The notes under the pieces: generated by a model
Database searches by the model: none
What the model saw: the letters and a program-made list of their open reading frames with translations, nothing else
Told to the model about the DNA's origin: nothing
Position numbers and translations under genes: made by a program
Assembly (NCBI GenBank): GCA_903893955.1
Contig: CAITOG010000305.1
Span: 1-6,062, forward strand
Direction: 5' to 3'
Origin: an uncultured Actinomycetes bacterium
GTDB lineage: Bacteria; Actinomycetota; Acidimicrobiia; Acidimicrobiales; RAAP-2
Length of the DNA stretch: 6,062 nt
Shown: positions 1 to 5,608 of the stretch, one piece after another
How positions within the stretch are numbered: position 1 is the first letter of the stretch
Layout of the letters: each line of letters begins with the position of its first letter

Positions 1-1
1 G

Positions 2-730
2 AGCGTTCGCAATGTCTCCTACGGAGGCGCACCTGCCCCGCCAGAGCTGGTGCGCCGGATCGCACAAGCATTCCCTGTCGGCCAGCCTGGCAACGGCTAC
101 GGCATGACGGAGACCACGGCAGCGACATCGATGAACTCGGGCCCCGACTATGTCGATCGTCCCGACAGCGTGGGACAACCTGTCCCCGTCGTCGACGTCG
201 CCATCGTCCCTGAGGGCTACCCCGGCAGCTCGCCCGGCGAGGAGCTCCCTCGTGGACCCGAGGTGACCGGCGAGCTGTGGGTGCGAGGACCGAACATCGT
301 CCGGGGGTACTGGAACCGGCCAGAGGAGACAGCGCTGACGTTCACCGATGGGTGGGTGCACACCGGCGATGTGGCCCGGATCGATGAGGACGGCTGGCTC
401 TACATCGTGGATCGCGCCAAGGACGTCATCATCCGAGGTGGTGAGAACATCTACTCCGCCGAGGTTGAGGCAGCGCTCTTCGAGCACCCCGACATCGCTG
501 ACTGCGCGGTCTTGGGCATCCTCCATCCGGTCATGGGTGAGGAGGTTGGCGCCGTCATCGTGCTCAAGGTCGGGGCGAAGGTCAGGGCCGACGAGCTCGC
601 CCGACACGTCGGCGAGCGGCTCGCCGCGTACAACGTCCCGTCACGATTCTTCTTCCGCGACGAGCCGCTGCCGCGCAATCCCGCCGGCAAGGTGCTCAAG
701 CGGCAGCTGCGAGACGAGCTCAGCGACTGA
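2..730 (+). CDS. Acyl-CoA synthetase / AMP-dependent ligase, C-terminal part (5' end outside window)
   Basis: This is the last 242 residues of a class I adenylate-forming enzyme, which activates a carboxylic acid (probably a fatty acid) with ATP and transfers it to CoA. The frame is open from base 2 and the true start lies to the left; the GTG at 50 is an internal Val. Visible family motifs, in order: YGGAPAPPEL at fragment residues 7-16, the A5 motif GYGMTETT near 32-39, GELWVRGP near 90-97, the A7 motif HTGD at 120-123, the hinge DRAKD near 137-141, GGENIYSAEVE in the C-terminal subdomain, and PAGKVLKRQL near the end, whose Lys (about residue 230) is the A10 catalytic lysine. All core residues seen are intact. 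The family is normally about 500-550 residues, so a bit more than half is missing. Substrate cannot be assigned from the C-terminal part; FadD-type fatty acyl-CoA ligase is the most likely reading. Its stop codon directly abuts the stop of the convergent reductase gene. Confidence 0.93.
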   Translation, partial: SVRNVSYGGAPAPPELVRRIAQAFPVGQPGNGYGMTETTAATSMNSGPDYVDRPDSVGQPVPVVDVAIVPEGYPGSSPGEELPRGPEVTGELWVRGPNIVRGYWNRPEETALTFTDGWVHTGDVARIDEDGWLYIVDRAKDVIIRGGENIYSAEVEAALFEHPDIADCAVLGILHPVMGEEVGAVIVLKVGAKVRADELARHVGERLAAYNVPSRFFFRDEPLPRNPAGKVLKRQLRDELSD

Positions 731-1582
731 TCACGTCGAGAGCTGCTCGAGGAGCTCAAGCTGCGCGGCGTTCAGCTCGATGCGAGCAGCAGCGCAGTTC
801 TCCTCGACATGGGACACCTTGGAGGTCCCAGGAATGGGCAGCATGACAGGCGACCGGGCGAGCAGCCACGCCAAGGCAACCTGCGAGGGCGACGCGCCAA
901 GCTCGGCGGCGAGCGAGTCAAGCGGACCACCTGAGCGCGCCAGCTCACCCGTGGCAAGTGGGAACCAAGGGATGAACCCGATCTGCTCGCGCTCACAGAA
1001 CTCCAGCACCGCCTCAGATTGACGGTTCGACAGGTTGTAGAGGTTCTGGACCGTCGAGATCTTCACGATTGCTGCCGCAGCCTCGATCTGACCCACAGTG
1101 ACCTCAGAGAGACCCACAGCCTTGACCTTTCCCTCCTCGAGGAGCTCTGCGAGCGTGCCGAACTGCTCATCGGCGTCAACCTCGGGGTCGACGCGGTGGA
1201 GCTGGAAGAGGTCCAGCGCCTCGACACCGAGTCGGCGACAGCTCAGCTCGCACTGCTGACGGAGATATGCGGGATGCCCGAGCGGCACCCACACCCCGGG
1301 CCCCGTCCTCACGAGGCCCGCCTTGGTGGCGACGACGACATGCTCGAAGGGAGCGAGGGCCTCGAAGATGATCTCCTCGGAGATGGCTGGGCCGTAGCTG
1401 TCGGCCGTATCGATGAAGTCGACGCCGAGCTCGACAGCTCGACGAAGCACAGCAACTGCCTCATGGCTGTCTCGTGGCGGCCCCCACACGCCAGGTCCGG
1501 TCAGCTGCATCGCTCCGAACCCCAATCGATGGATCGTCCTGCCACCGATTTCGAACGTTCCGGTCGTGTCGATGATCCCCAT
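731..1582 (-). CDS. Aldo/keto reductase family oxidoreductase
   Basis: A 283-residue NAD(P)H-dependent aldo/keto reductase, a cytosolic (beta/alpha)8-barrel enzyme that interconverts carbonyls and alcohols. It starts with a strand motif (RLGFGAMQLTG) and keeps the full catalytic tetrad: Asp58 and Tyr63 in DTADSYG, Lys87 in ATKAG, and His129 in FQLHRVDP. Further family landmarks are VKAVGLSEV, the strand-5 type segment TVQNLYNLSNR and, near the C terminus, the cofactor-phosphate loop IPGTSKVSHVEEN. The length is normal for the family. I chose the ATG at 1582 because a purine-rich ribosome site lies 8 bases upstream. The longer in-frame start at 1684 would place the coding sequence across a strong stem-loop and add 34 residues unlike the family. 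The physiological substrate is unknown. Its upstream neighbour is a peroxiredoxin, so a detoxification role is possible but is only inference. The stop is adjacent to that of the acyl-CoA synthetase. Confidence 0.93.
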   Translation of the reverse strand: MGIIDTTGTFEIGGRTIHRLGFGAMQLTGPGVWGPPRDSHEAVAVLRRAVELGVDFIDTADSYGPAISEEIIFEALAPFEHVVVATKAGLVRTGPGVWVPLGHPAYLRQQCELSCRRLGVEALDLFQLHRVDPEVDADEQFGTLAELLEEGKVKAVGLSEVTVGQIEAAAAIVKISTVQNLYNLSNRQSEAVLEFCEREQIGFIPWFPLATGELARSGGPLDSLAAELGASPSQVALAWLLARSPVMLPIPGTSKVSHVEENCAAARIELNAAQLELLEQLST

Positions 1583-1590
1583 AGTGCCGT

Positions 1591-1598
1591 TCCCCTTC
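1591..1598 (-). promoter_or_regulatory. Ribosome binding site of the aldo/keto reductase
   Basis: Read on the minus strand this is GAAGGGGA, with 8 bases between it and the ATG at 1582. It decides the start in favour of 1582 over the upstream in-frame start at 1684. Confidence 0.6.
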
Positions 1599-1614
1599 GG
1601 TCGTGTGCATCGGG

Positions 1615-1641
1615 ACTCTAGGCCTCGCGACGCTGCCGCAA
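1615..1641 (-). promoter_or_regulatory. Possible promoter for the aldo/keto reductase
   Basis: The minus strand shows a -10-like TAGAGT (1620-1615), identical to the -10 proposed for the peroxiredoxin. A poor -35-like TTGCGG (1641-1636) lies 15 bases upstream; TCTTGC at 17 bases is an alternative. It sits just downstream of the stem-loop that closes the peroxiredoxin unit, and would give a leader of about 25 bases. The -35 match is weak, so this is tentative. Confidence 0.3.
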
Positions 1642-1647
1642 GAACGC

Positions 1648-1682
1648 GAACGAGGGGCCGACTCCAGGGCGGCCCCTCGTTC
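1648..1682 (-). terminator. Strong stem-loop terminator after the peroxiredoxin gene
   Basis: GAACGAGGGGCCG (1648-1660) and its exact reverse complement (1670-1682) enclose the 9-base loop ACTCCAGGG: a perfect 13-bp G+C-rich stem. It begins about 30 bases after the peroxiredoxin stop codon. On the minus strand the stem is followed by GCGTTCTTGC, which has only a few T residues. Stems without a clean U-tract are common in actinobacteria. No plus-strand gene ends here, so the peroxiredoxin unit is the obvious client. It probably separates the peroxiredoxin from the reductase transcriptionally, at least in part. Confidence 0.82.
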
Positions 1683-1711
1683 ACAGCTTCGATGGCCCGA
1701 AGGCCAGTGAC

Positions 1712-2347
1712 CTACTTGTTCGGCTGCGGGGTGAGTCGCAGGTAGGGCTTGAGCGTGGTGAAGCCCTTCGGGAACTTGGTCGTAGCGTCCTCGTCGGAGA
1801 TCGCCGGTGCGATGATGACGTCGTCACCGTCAGTCCAGTTGACCGGCGTCGAGACGCTGAAGCCAGCGGTGAGCTGGAGCGAGTCGAGCACGCGGAGCAC
1901 CTCGTCGACGTTTCGTCCGGTCGATGCCGGGTAGGTCAGGGTGAGCTTGACCTTCTTGTCCGGTCCCACGATGAAGACGCTGCGAACAGTCAGGGTCTCG
2001 AGCTCGTTGGGGTGGATCATGTCGTAGAGCTCGGCGACCTTGCGATCCTCGTCGGCGATCAGCGGGAAGTTGAGCGCTGTCCCCTGGGTCTCGGCGATGT
2101 CGCCCTTCCAGCCCTCATGGCTCTCGACCGAGTCGACCGAGAGTCCGAGCAGCTTGGTGTTGCGCTTGTCGAACTCAGGCTTGGCGGCAGAGAAGGCACC
2201 AAGCTCGGTGGTGCAGACCGGCGTGAAGTCCTTGGGGTGCGAGAACAAGATGCCCCAGCTGTCGCCCAGGTAGTCGTGGAAGCTGATGGTTCCCTCAGTG
2301 GTGTCAGCGGTGAAATCGGGGGCGATGTCGCCCAGTCGGATTGCCAT
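1712..2347 (-). CDS. 1-Cys peroxiredoxin (Prx6-type, AhpC/TSA family)
   Basis: A 211-residue thiol peroxidase that reduces hydrogen peroxide, organic hydroperoxides or peroxynitrite in the cytosol. The N-terminal thioredoxin-fold domain carries the active-site motif PKDFTPVCTTE (residues 38-48) with peroxidatic Cys45 and supporting Thr42; the third catalytic residue is Arg122 in TVRSVFIVGP. Cys45 is the only cysteine in the protein, so no resolving cysteine exists in the chain and the enzyme must be recycled by an external thiol. The segment TYPASTGRNVDEVLRVLDSLQLT (139-160 region) and the C-terminal arm with TPVNWTDGDDVIIAP are typical of the Prx6 group, which is usually 210-225 residues. 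The start at 2347 follows a clear AGGAGG and matches the family N terminus (MAIRLGDIAPDF). The longer start at 2416 would fall on the proposed -10 element. A promoter is visible upstream and a strong stem-loop downstream, indicating a one-gene unit, probably stress-regulated. Confidence 0.95.
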   Translation of the reverse strand: MAIRLGDIAPDFTADTTEGTISFHDYLGDSWGILFSHPKDFTPVCTTELGAFSAAKPEFDKRNTKLLGLSVDSVESHEGWKGDIAETQGTALNFPLIADEDRKVAELYDMIHPNELETLTVRSVFIVGPDKKVKLTLTYPASTGRNVDEVLRVLDSLQLTAGFSVSTPVNWTDGDDVIIAPAISDEDATTKFPKGFTTLKPYLRLTPQPNK

Positions 2348-2357
2348 GTGGCAGCTG

Positions 2358-2363
2358 CCTCCT
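2358..2363 (-). promoter_or_regulatory. Ribosome binding site of the peroxiredoxin
   Basis: A perfect AGGAGG on the minus strand ends 10 bases before the ATG at 2347. It fixes the start there and not at the in-frame codon at 2416. Confidence 0.75.
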
Positions 2364-2414
2364 CGTCGAGCTGGCTTGGTCATCAGGCCAGCAGGGGTTG
2401 TCGTTGCGCTGCCC

Positions 2415-2443
2415 ACTCTAGCGAGCCTGAATGCAATTGTCGA
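2415..2443 (-). promoter_or_regulatory. Promoter of the peroxiredoxin gene
   Basis: On the minus strand, TCGACA (2443-2438; 5 of 6 to the TTGACA consensus) is separated by exactly 17 bases from TAGAGT (2420-2415; 4 of 6 to TATAAT). Transcription would begin near 2408 and give a leader of about 60 bases carrying the AGGAGG site. It lies at the edge of the most A+T-rich patch of the window. No operator for OxyR, Fur-type or other redox regulators could be identified with confidence. Confidence 0.55.
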
Positions 2444-2469
2444 CTTAACCTGTCATATTTTGCGAGAAT
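2440..2469 (+). promoter_or_regulatory. Tentative plus-strand promoter for the phosphatase-glycosyltransferase operon
   Basis: TCGACT (2440-2445) and GAGAAT (2464-2469) are spaced by 18 bases, each matching 4 of 6 consensus positions. The -35 element shares the GTCGAC palindrome (2439-2444) with the proposed peroxiredoxin promoter, so the two would be overlapping and back to back. The leader would be about 140 bases. It is weak and could be chance in an A+T-rich stretch. Confidence 0.25.
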
Positions 2470-2474
2470 TGACT

Positions 2475-2616
2475 TCTGACCAGGATCGCACCGCGCCCAG
2501 GTCCCCGGTGAGAAGATCGACGCCGTGCACGAACTCCCCTGTCGAGACTCACGACGAGACCGGAGCCGCCCGAGCACGCCTGCGCGCCATCTCGGGCCAG
2601 CCGCAAGTGGGATGGC
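2475..2616. other. Non-coding leader between the divergent genes
   Basis: About 140 bases with no convincing gene. In the frame of the downstream phosphatase the reading frame is open from 2512, but it contains no ATG or GTG before 2617, so the phosphatase cannot be extended with a normal start. Short open frames on both strands here resemble no protein I know. I see no clear stem-loop, riboswitch or repeat. Confidence 0.5.
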
Positions 2617-3336
2617 GTGAGCACCAGCGTCCCCTCTCGCTCGGAGGTTGTCGTCGCTGCCTTCGATCTCGACGGCACCCTCACCCACGGCGGCTCGGTG
2701 TTCTCGTGGCTTCGGGCCGTTGCCGGCTCACGCTCCACGTTCGAAGCGACAGCTCGGATGGCACCGCAGCTCGGGCTCGCGGCGATCCGAGGCGGATCGA
2801 CCGCTGACGTGACCAAGGAGTCACTTTTCGCGAACATCCTGCGCGGCAGGTCTCTCGACGAGGTGACAGCTACGTCGAGAGCGTTCGCCGAAGAGCACGT
2901 GGTCAAGGAGCTCCGGACCGAGGTCAAAGCTCGGCTGGACTGGCATGTCGCCATGGGACATCACACCGTCATCGTCTCGGCATCGCCTGAGCTCTATGTC
3001 GAGCGAGTCGGTGAGCTCCTTGGGGTCGAAGGCGTCGTCGCCACCAAGATGGCAGTTGACCAGCAAGGTCGCCTCACTGGACGCTACGAGGGAAAGAACT
3101 GCCGCGGCAGCGAGAAGTTCTCCCGTGTGACGAGCTGGATGCGGAGCGAAGGGCTCCTCGGCACCTCGTCCCAAGCCCCGATCTTGTGGGCCTATGGCAA
3201 CAGTCGAGGAGATCTCCGGCTGCTCCGGGCGGCTGATTTCGGCGTGAGCTGCGCCAAGCTCGGTCGAGCCTCGAAGCTCTCCGGGTTCCCGACCCTGGCT
3301 GAGGTGGTGGCGCGCAGCGCAGCGGAGCAGCCGTGA
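2617..3336 (+). CDS. HAD superfamily subfamily IB phosphatase
   Basis: A 239-residue soluble HAD-type hydrolase with the layout of the SerB-like IB group, which removes phosphate from small molecules through an aspartyl-phosphate intermediate using Mg2+. Motif I is AFDLDGTLT with nucleophile Asp17 and acid/base Asp19; a helical cap follows (about residues 28-105); motif II is VIVSASPE with Ser121; the IB-type signature NCRGSEKF supplies motif III Lys167; motif IV is AYGNSRGDLRLL with Asp199. Asn195 stands where many relatives have an acidic residue. The GTG start is the only usual start codon in the open frame; its ribosome site is poor (GTGGGA). The stop overlaps the next gene's start as GTGA, so it is coupled to a glycosyltransferase. 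It may dephosphorylate a sugar phosphate or glycosylated phospho-product made by that enzyme, but this is inferred from position. Phosphoserine phosphatase or lipid-phosphate phosphatase activity remain alternatives. Confidence 0.9.
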   Translation: MSTSVPSRSEVVVAAFDLDGTLTHGGSVFSWLRAVAGSRSTFEATARMAPQLGLAAIRGGSTADVTKESLFANILRGRSLDEVTATSRAFAEEHVVKELRTEVKARLDWHVAMGHHTVIVSASPELYVERVGELLGVEGVVATKMAVDQQGRLTGRYEGKNCRGSEKFSRVTSWMRSEGLLGTSSQAPILWAYGNSRGDLRLLRAADFGVSCAKLGRASKLSGFPTLAEVVARSAAEQP

Positions 3337-4427
3337 GGATCGACCAGGTGCTGCCCTCTCTCGTGGGGCGTGACGCCATCGGCGCCCACACGCTGAACAT
3401 CAAGTCGGCGCTCGAGGCCCGTGGCATCGAGTCGAGCATCTACTACTCGACCTGCACCCCTGACGTCGCCGACCTGGGCAGCAAGGTCATCGAGCTCAGC
3501 GCGTGCCGCGAGCCCCGCACGATCCTCTACCACGCATCGATCGGGAGCCCGGTCTTCGATCTCGTCACCCGCCTCCCTGATCCGATCGCCATCGACTTCC
3601 ACAACATCACGCCCGCTCGACTTCTTGAGCGATGGGAGCCGTCGGTCGCCCACGAGCTGGCACTCGGTCGACGGCAGCTCGCAGAGCTGGCGTCGAGTTG
3701 CGTCCTTGGCCTTGCGGACTCCGCCTACAACGAGCGAGAGCTCATCGATCTCGGCTACTCCCCTACGCACGTCGCCCCTCTGCTCATCGACGTGGCTCCA
3801 ACCGAGGTCGAACCAGACCGACGGCTGCTCAACGATCTGCTGACGAGCAAGGCGGCGTCCGGCGGGCCCTCTCTCCTCTACGTCGGCAAGATCTCGCCCC
3901 ACAAGGCGCCGCACGACCTCGTCGCCATGCTTGCCGCCTATCGGGCCGAGCACGGCCCTGGGGCAACACTGACGCTCGTCGGCTCTCCTCTTGGCGACCG
4001 ATATCCCGACGCGCTGCGCTCCTACATCCACGAGCTCGGCCTCACCGACGCGGTCCGATTCGCCGGCTCATTGACCACCGAGGAGCTCGAGGCCCACTGG
4101 CACGCGGCCGACGTCTTCGTGACGGCATCAGACCACGAGGGGTTCTGCGTCCCGCTGGCCGAGGCGATGGGCCATGGGGTGCCCATCGTCGCATTCGGAG
4201 CCGCAGCGGTCCCCGAGACGGTGGGCGAGGGCGGGCTCGTGCTTACCAGCAAGGAACCGATCCCGTTCGCCACCGCCGTCGAGCGGGTGGTCACGGACGA
4301 CGCATTGGCGCAGCAGCTCGTGGAAGCCGGTCGAGCCAACCTCGCTCGCTATGACCTGCGTGCCGCGACGACGACCTTCATCGATATCCTCCTCGACGGA
4401 CTCGCCAGCGGCGAACGAGGGTCCTAG
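3333..4427 (+). CDS. GT4-like glycosyltransferase (GT-B fold), coupled to the HAD phosphatase
   Basis: A 364-residue retaining glycosyltransferase of the GT4 type, which moves a sugar from a nucleotide-activated donor to an unknown acceptor; no signal peptide or membrane segment is visible, so it is cytosolic or membrane-associated. The N-terminal acceptor domain (about 1-165) contains YHASIGSP (66-73) and IDFHNITPARLLERW (87-101), a histidine-rich signature I associate with a subset of polysaccharide-locus enzymes. The C-terminal donor domain starts with LLYVGKISPHKAPHDL (181-196); Lys186 and Lys191 occupy the usual basic positions for donor phosphates. The EX7E motif is Glu269/Glu277 in EGFCVPLAEAMGHGVP, followed by VPETVGEGG. 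The GTG start overlaps the phosphatase stop by 4 bases, with GGAG 5 bases upstream. The stop TAG overlaps the stop of the convergent glycosyltransferase. Donor and product cannot be deduced. Confidence 0.92.
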   Translation: MRIDQVLPSLVGRDAIGAHTLNIKSALEARGIESSIYYSTCTPDVADLGSKVIELSACREPRTILYHASIGSPVFDLVTRLPDPIAIDFHNITPARLLERWEPSVAHELALGRRQLAELASSCVLGLADSAYNERELIDLGYSPTHVAPLLIDVAPTEVEPDRRLLNDLLTSKAASGGPSLLYVGKISPHKAPHDLVAMLAAYRAEHGPGATLTLVGSPLGDRYPDALRSYIHELGLTDAVRFAGSLTTEELEAHWHAADVFVTASDHEGFCVPLAEAMGHGVPIVAFGAAAVPETVGEGGLVLTSKEPIPFATAVERVVTDDALAQQLVEAGRANLARYDLRAATTTFIDILLDGLASGERGS

Positions 4428-5608
4428 CTCGCTGCGCGAGCGATCACGCCCTCGAGGAAGGACTCGTAGCGGCGGATCAGGACAGGCCAGTCGAAGACCG
4501 AGGCCACAAAATCCTTCCCCGCAGCTCCGAGATCCTGTCGGAGCCGCTCGTCGTCGAGCAGCCGGCTCAACGTCACCTCGAAGCTCGCGAACGAGTCGAA
4601 GCTGAGACCGCCTCCAGAGAGCTCGCAGTTCTCGACCGTCGGTCCACAAGTGGCGTTGACCAGCGCCGGTACACCCTTCACCCACCCCTCGAGCACGACC
4701 AGCGAGAACGACTCCATCGCCGACGGCGAGATCGAGACGAGCGCATCGCCAACAATGTCCCACTTGTCCTCTTCGTCCACGATCCCGGTGACGATCAGGT
4801 CATCGCTCTCAGGTATCGTCGCCGAGACCGGTCCCACCAGGGCGAGTGCCAACGGGCCTGGGTGGTGGCGCTTGTACTCGAGGAAGAACTCGGCCAGCAT
4901 CACTGAGCCCTTCTGCTCATCCACCCGTCCCACGCTGACCACATAGGGACGCTCACCGATGCCGAGCACCTCAGCACCACGCCGGCCCCTCGTCACCTCG
5001 GCGTTCGTCCCGAGGCCCAAGACGATCTGTGGCGTCTCCGCCACCGGGATGACCCGCTCGACGAGGTGGCGTTCCGCCCTCGTGTGGTAGCAGAAGGCAT
5101 CAGCGGCGGCGAAGGCGCCGCGATATGGCTTGAGGTAGAGAGCCGGCTCATCGTGAGCTGCCGGATGGAGCACCGTGGGCTTGGGGACTCTCCTGATCCC
5201 GTGGACCGTCATGTAGAAGAGGTACGGGTAGAAGCAGACCACGTCCGCATCTGTCACCTCGAGCGCATCGAGCAGGGTCGGCGTCACCGGACCGTTGGCC
5301 CGCACCCAGTCGAGGCCCTCCTCCATCGTGGCGGCCGAGGGCGACGATCGGATGGCGCCATCCAATGCGAAGAAGGCCGGGTCACGACCGGCCGCAGAGC
5401 GGAATCGATGGACCGTGACGCCGTTGATGACTGTGGTGCCCGGCTCGAGCACATCGTCCCACGTCAAGTGATCGAGAGCGCAGGTGGTGTACACCTCGAC
5501 CTCGTGCCCAAGGTCAGCGACCAGATGTTCCGCGAGCGATCGTGCGGCCCCTTCAGCGCCACCCATCACCTCAGGGCCGTAGCGGGGGGTGACGTAGGCG
5601 ACCTTCAC
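4424..5608 (-). CDS. GT4-like glycosyltransferase (GT-B fold), coupled to a methyltransferase
   Basis: A 394-residue glycosyltransferase of the GT4 type. The N terminus, VAYVTPRYGPEVMGGAE (residues 3-19), has the glycine-rich loop typical of enzymes acting on a nucleotide-sugar donor, and the following segment (GHEVEVYTTCA) is the usual second strand. The donor domain begins at YVVSVGRVDEQKGSVML (222-238), with Arg228 and Lys233 as likely phosphate contacts. The EX7E motif is Glu299/Glu307 in MESFSLVVLEGW, followed by KGVPALVNATCGPTVENC. No membrane segment or signal peptide is evident. It starts at GTG 5608, which overlaps the upstream methyltransferase stop as GTGA; an imperfect GAGG lies 12 bases upstream. 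Its sequence differs clearly from the neighbouring glycosyltransferase, so the two are not a recent tandem duplication and probably add different sugars or linkages. Donor and acceptor are unknown. Confidence 0.93.
   Translation of the reverse strand: MKVAYVTPRYGPEVMGGAEGAARSLAEHLVADLGHEVEVYTTCALDHLTWDDVLEPGTTVINGVTVHRFRSAAGRDPAFFALDGAIRSSPSAATMEEGLDWVRANGPVTPTLLDALEVTDADVVCFYPYLFYMTVHGIRRVPKPTVLHPAAHDEPALYLKPYRGAFAAADAFCYHTRAERHLVERVIPVAETPQIVLGLGTNAEVTRGRRGAEVLGIGERPYVVSVGRVDEQKGSVMLAEFFLEYKRHHPGPLALALVGPVSATIPESDDLIVTGIVDEEDKWDIVGDALVSISPSAMESFSLVVLEGWVKGVPALVNATCGPTVENCELSGGGLSFDSFASFEVTLSRLLDDERLRQDLGAAGKDFVASVFDWPVLIRRYESFLEGVIARAAS
4427..4441. terminator. Small hairpin at the glycosyltransferase stop-to-stop junction
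   Basis: GCTCGC (4427-4432), loop TGC and GCGAGC (4436-4441) form a 6-bp G+C stem at the overlapping stop codons. There is no U-tract on either side and it lies inside the last codons of the minus-strand gene. It might act as a weak two-way terminator, or it may simply result from codon choice. Confidence 0.22.

Noticed and set aside
740..757. Near-palindrome GAGCTGCTCGAGGAGCTC just after the first convergent stops, considered as a terminator or operator
   Set aside because: It encodes the Leu/Glu-rich reductase tail (ELLEQL). Repeated CTC and GAG codons make such near-palindromes readily, and there is no U-tract.
1019..1621. 200-residue plus-strand open frame opposite the reductase gene
   Set aside because: It is fully antisense to a gene with an intact catalytic tetrad, and its composition reflects the G+C-biased codons of that gene. 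It resembles no known family.
1583..1684. N-terminal extension of the reductase to the in-frame start at 1684
   Set aside because: It would run through the 13-bp stem-loop and the possible promoter, add a non-homologous Arg-rich segment, and ignore the good ribosome site before 1582.
2286..2807. 173-residue plus-strand frame across the divergent intergenic region
   Set aside because: It overlaps the peroxiredoxin start, its promoter and the phosphatase in another frame. Its sequence looks like random Arg/Ser-rich translation.
3192..4031. 279-residue minus-strand open frame opposite the phosphatase and first glycosyltransferase
   Set aside because: Antisense to two well-supported genes. Long antisense frames are expected at this G+C content, and no motif or ribosome site supports it.
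3632..4354. 240-residue Arg/Ala-rich plus-strand frame within the first glycosyltransferase
   Set aside because: Out-of-frame shadow of the GT gene, highly arginine-rich, which is typical of a wrong frame in G+C-rich DNA.
3333..5608. The two glycosyltransferases as an inverted duplication
   Set aside because: They share only the GT4 motifs. Their N-terminal domains and spacing differ throughout, so they are distant family members, not a recent duplication.
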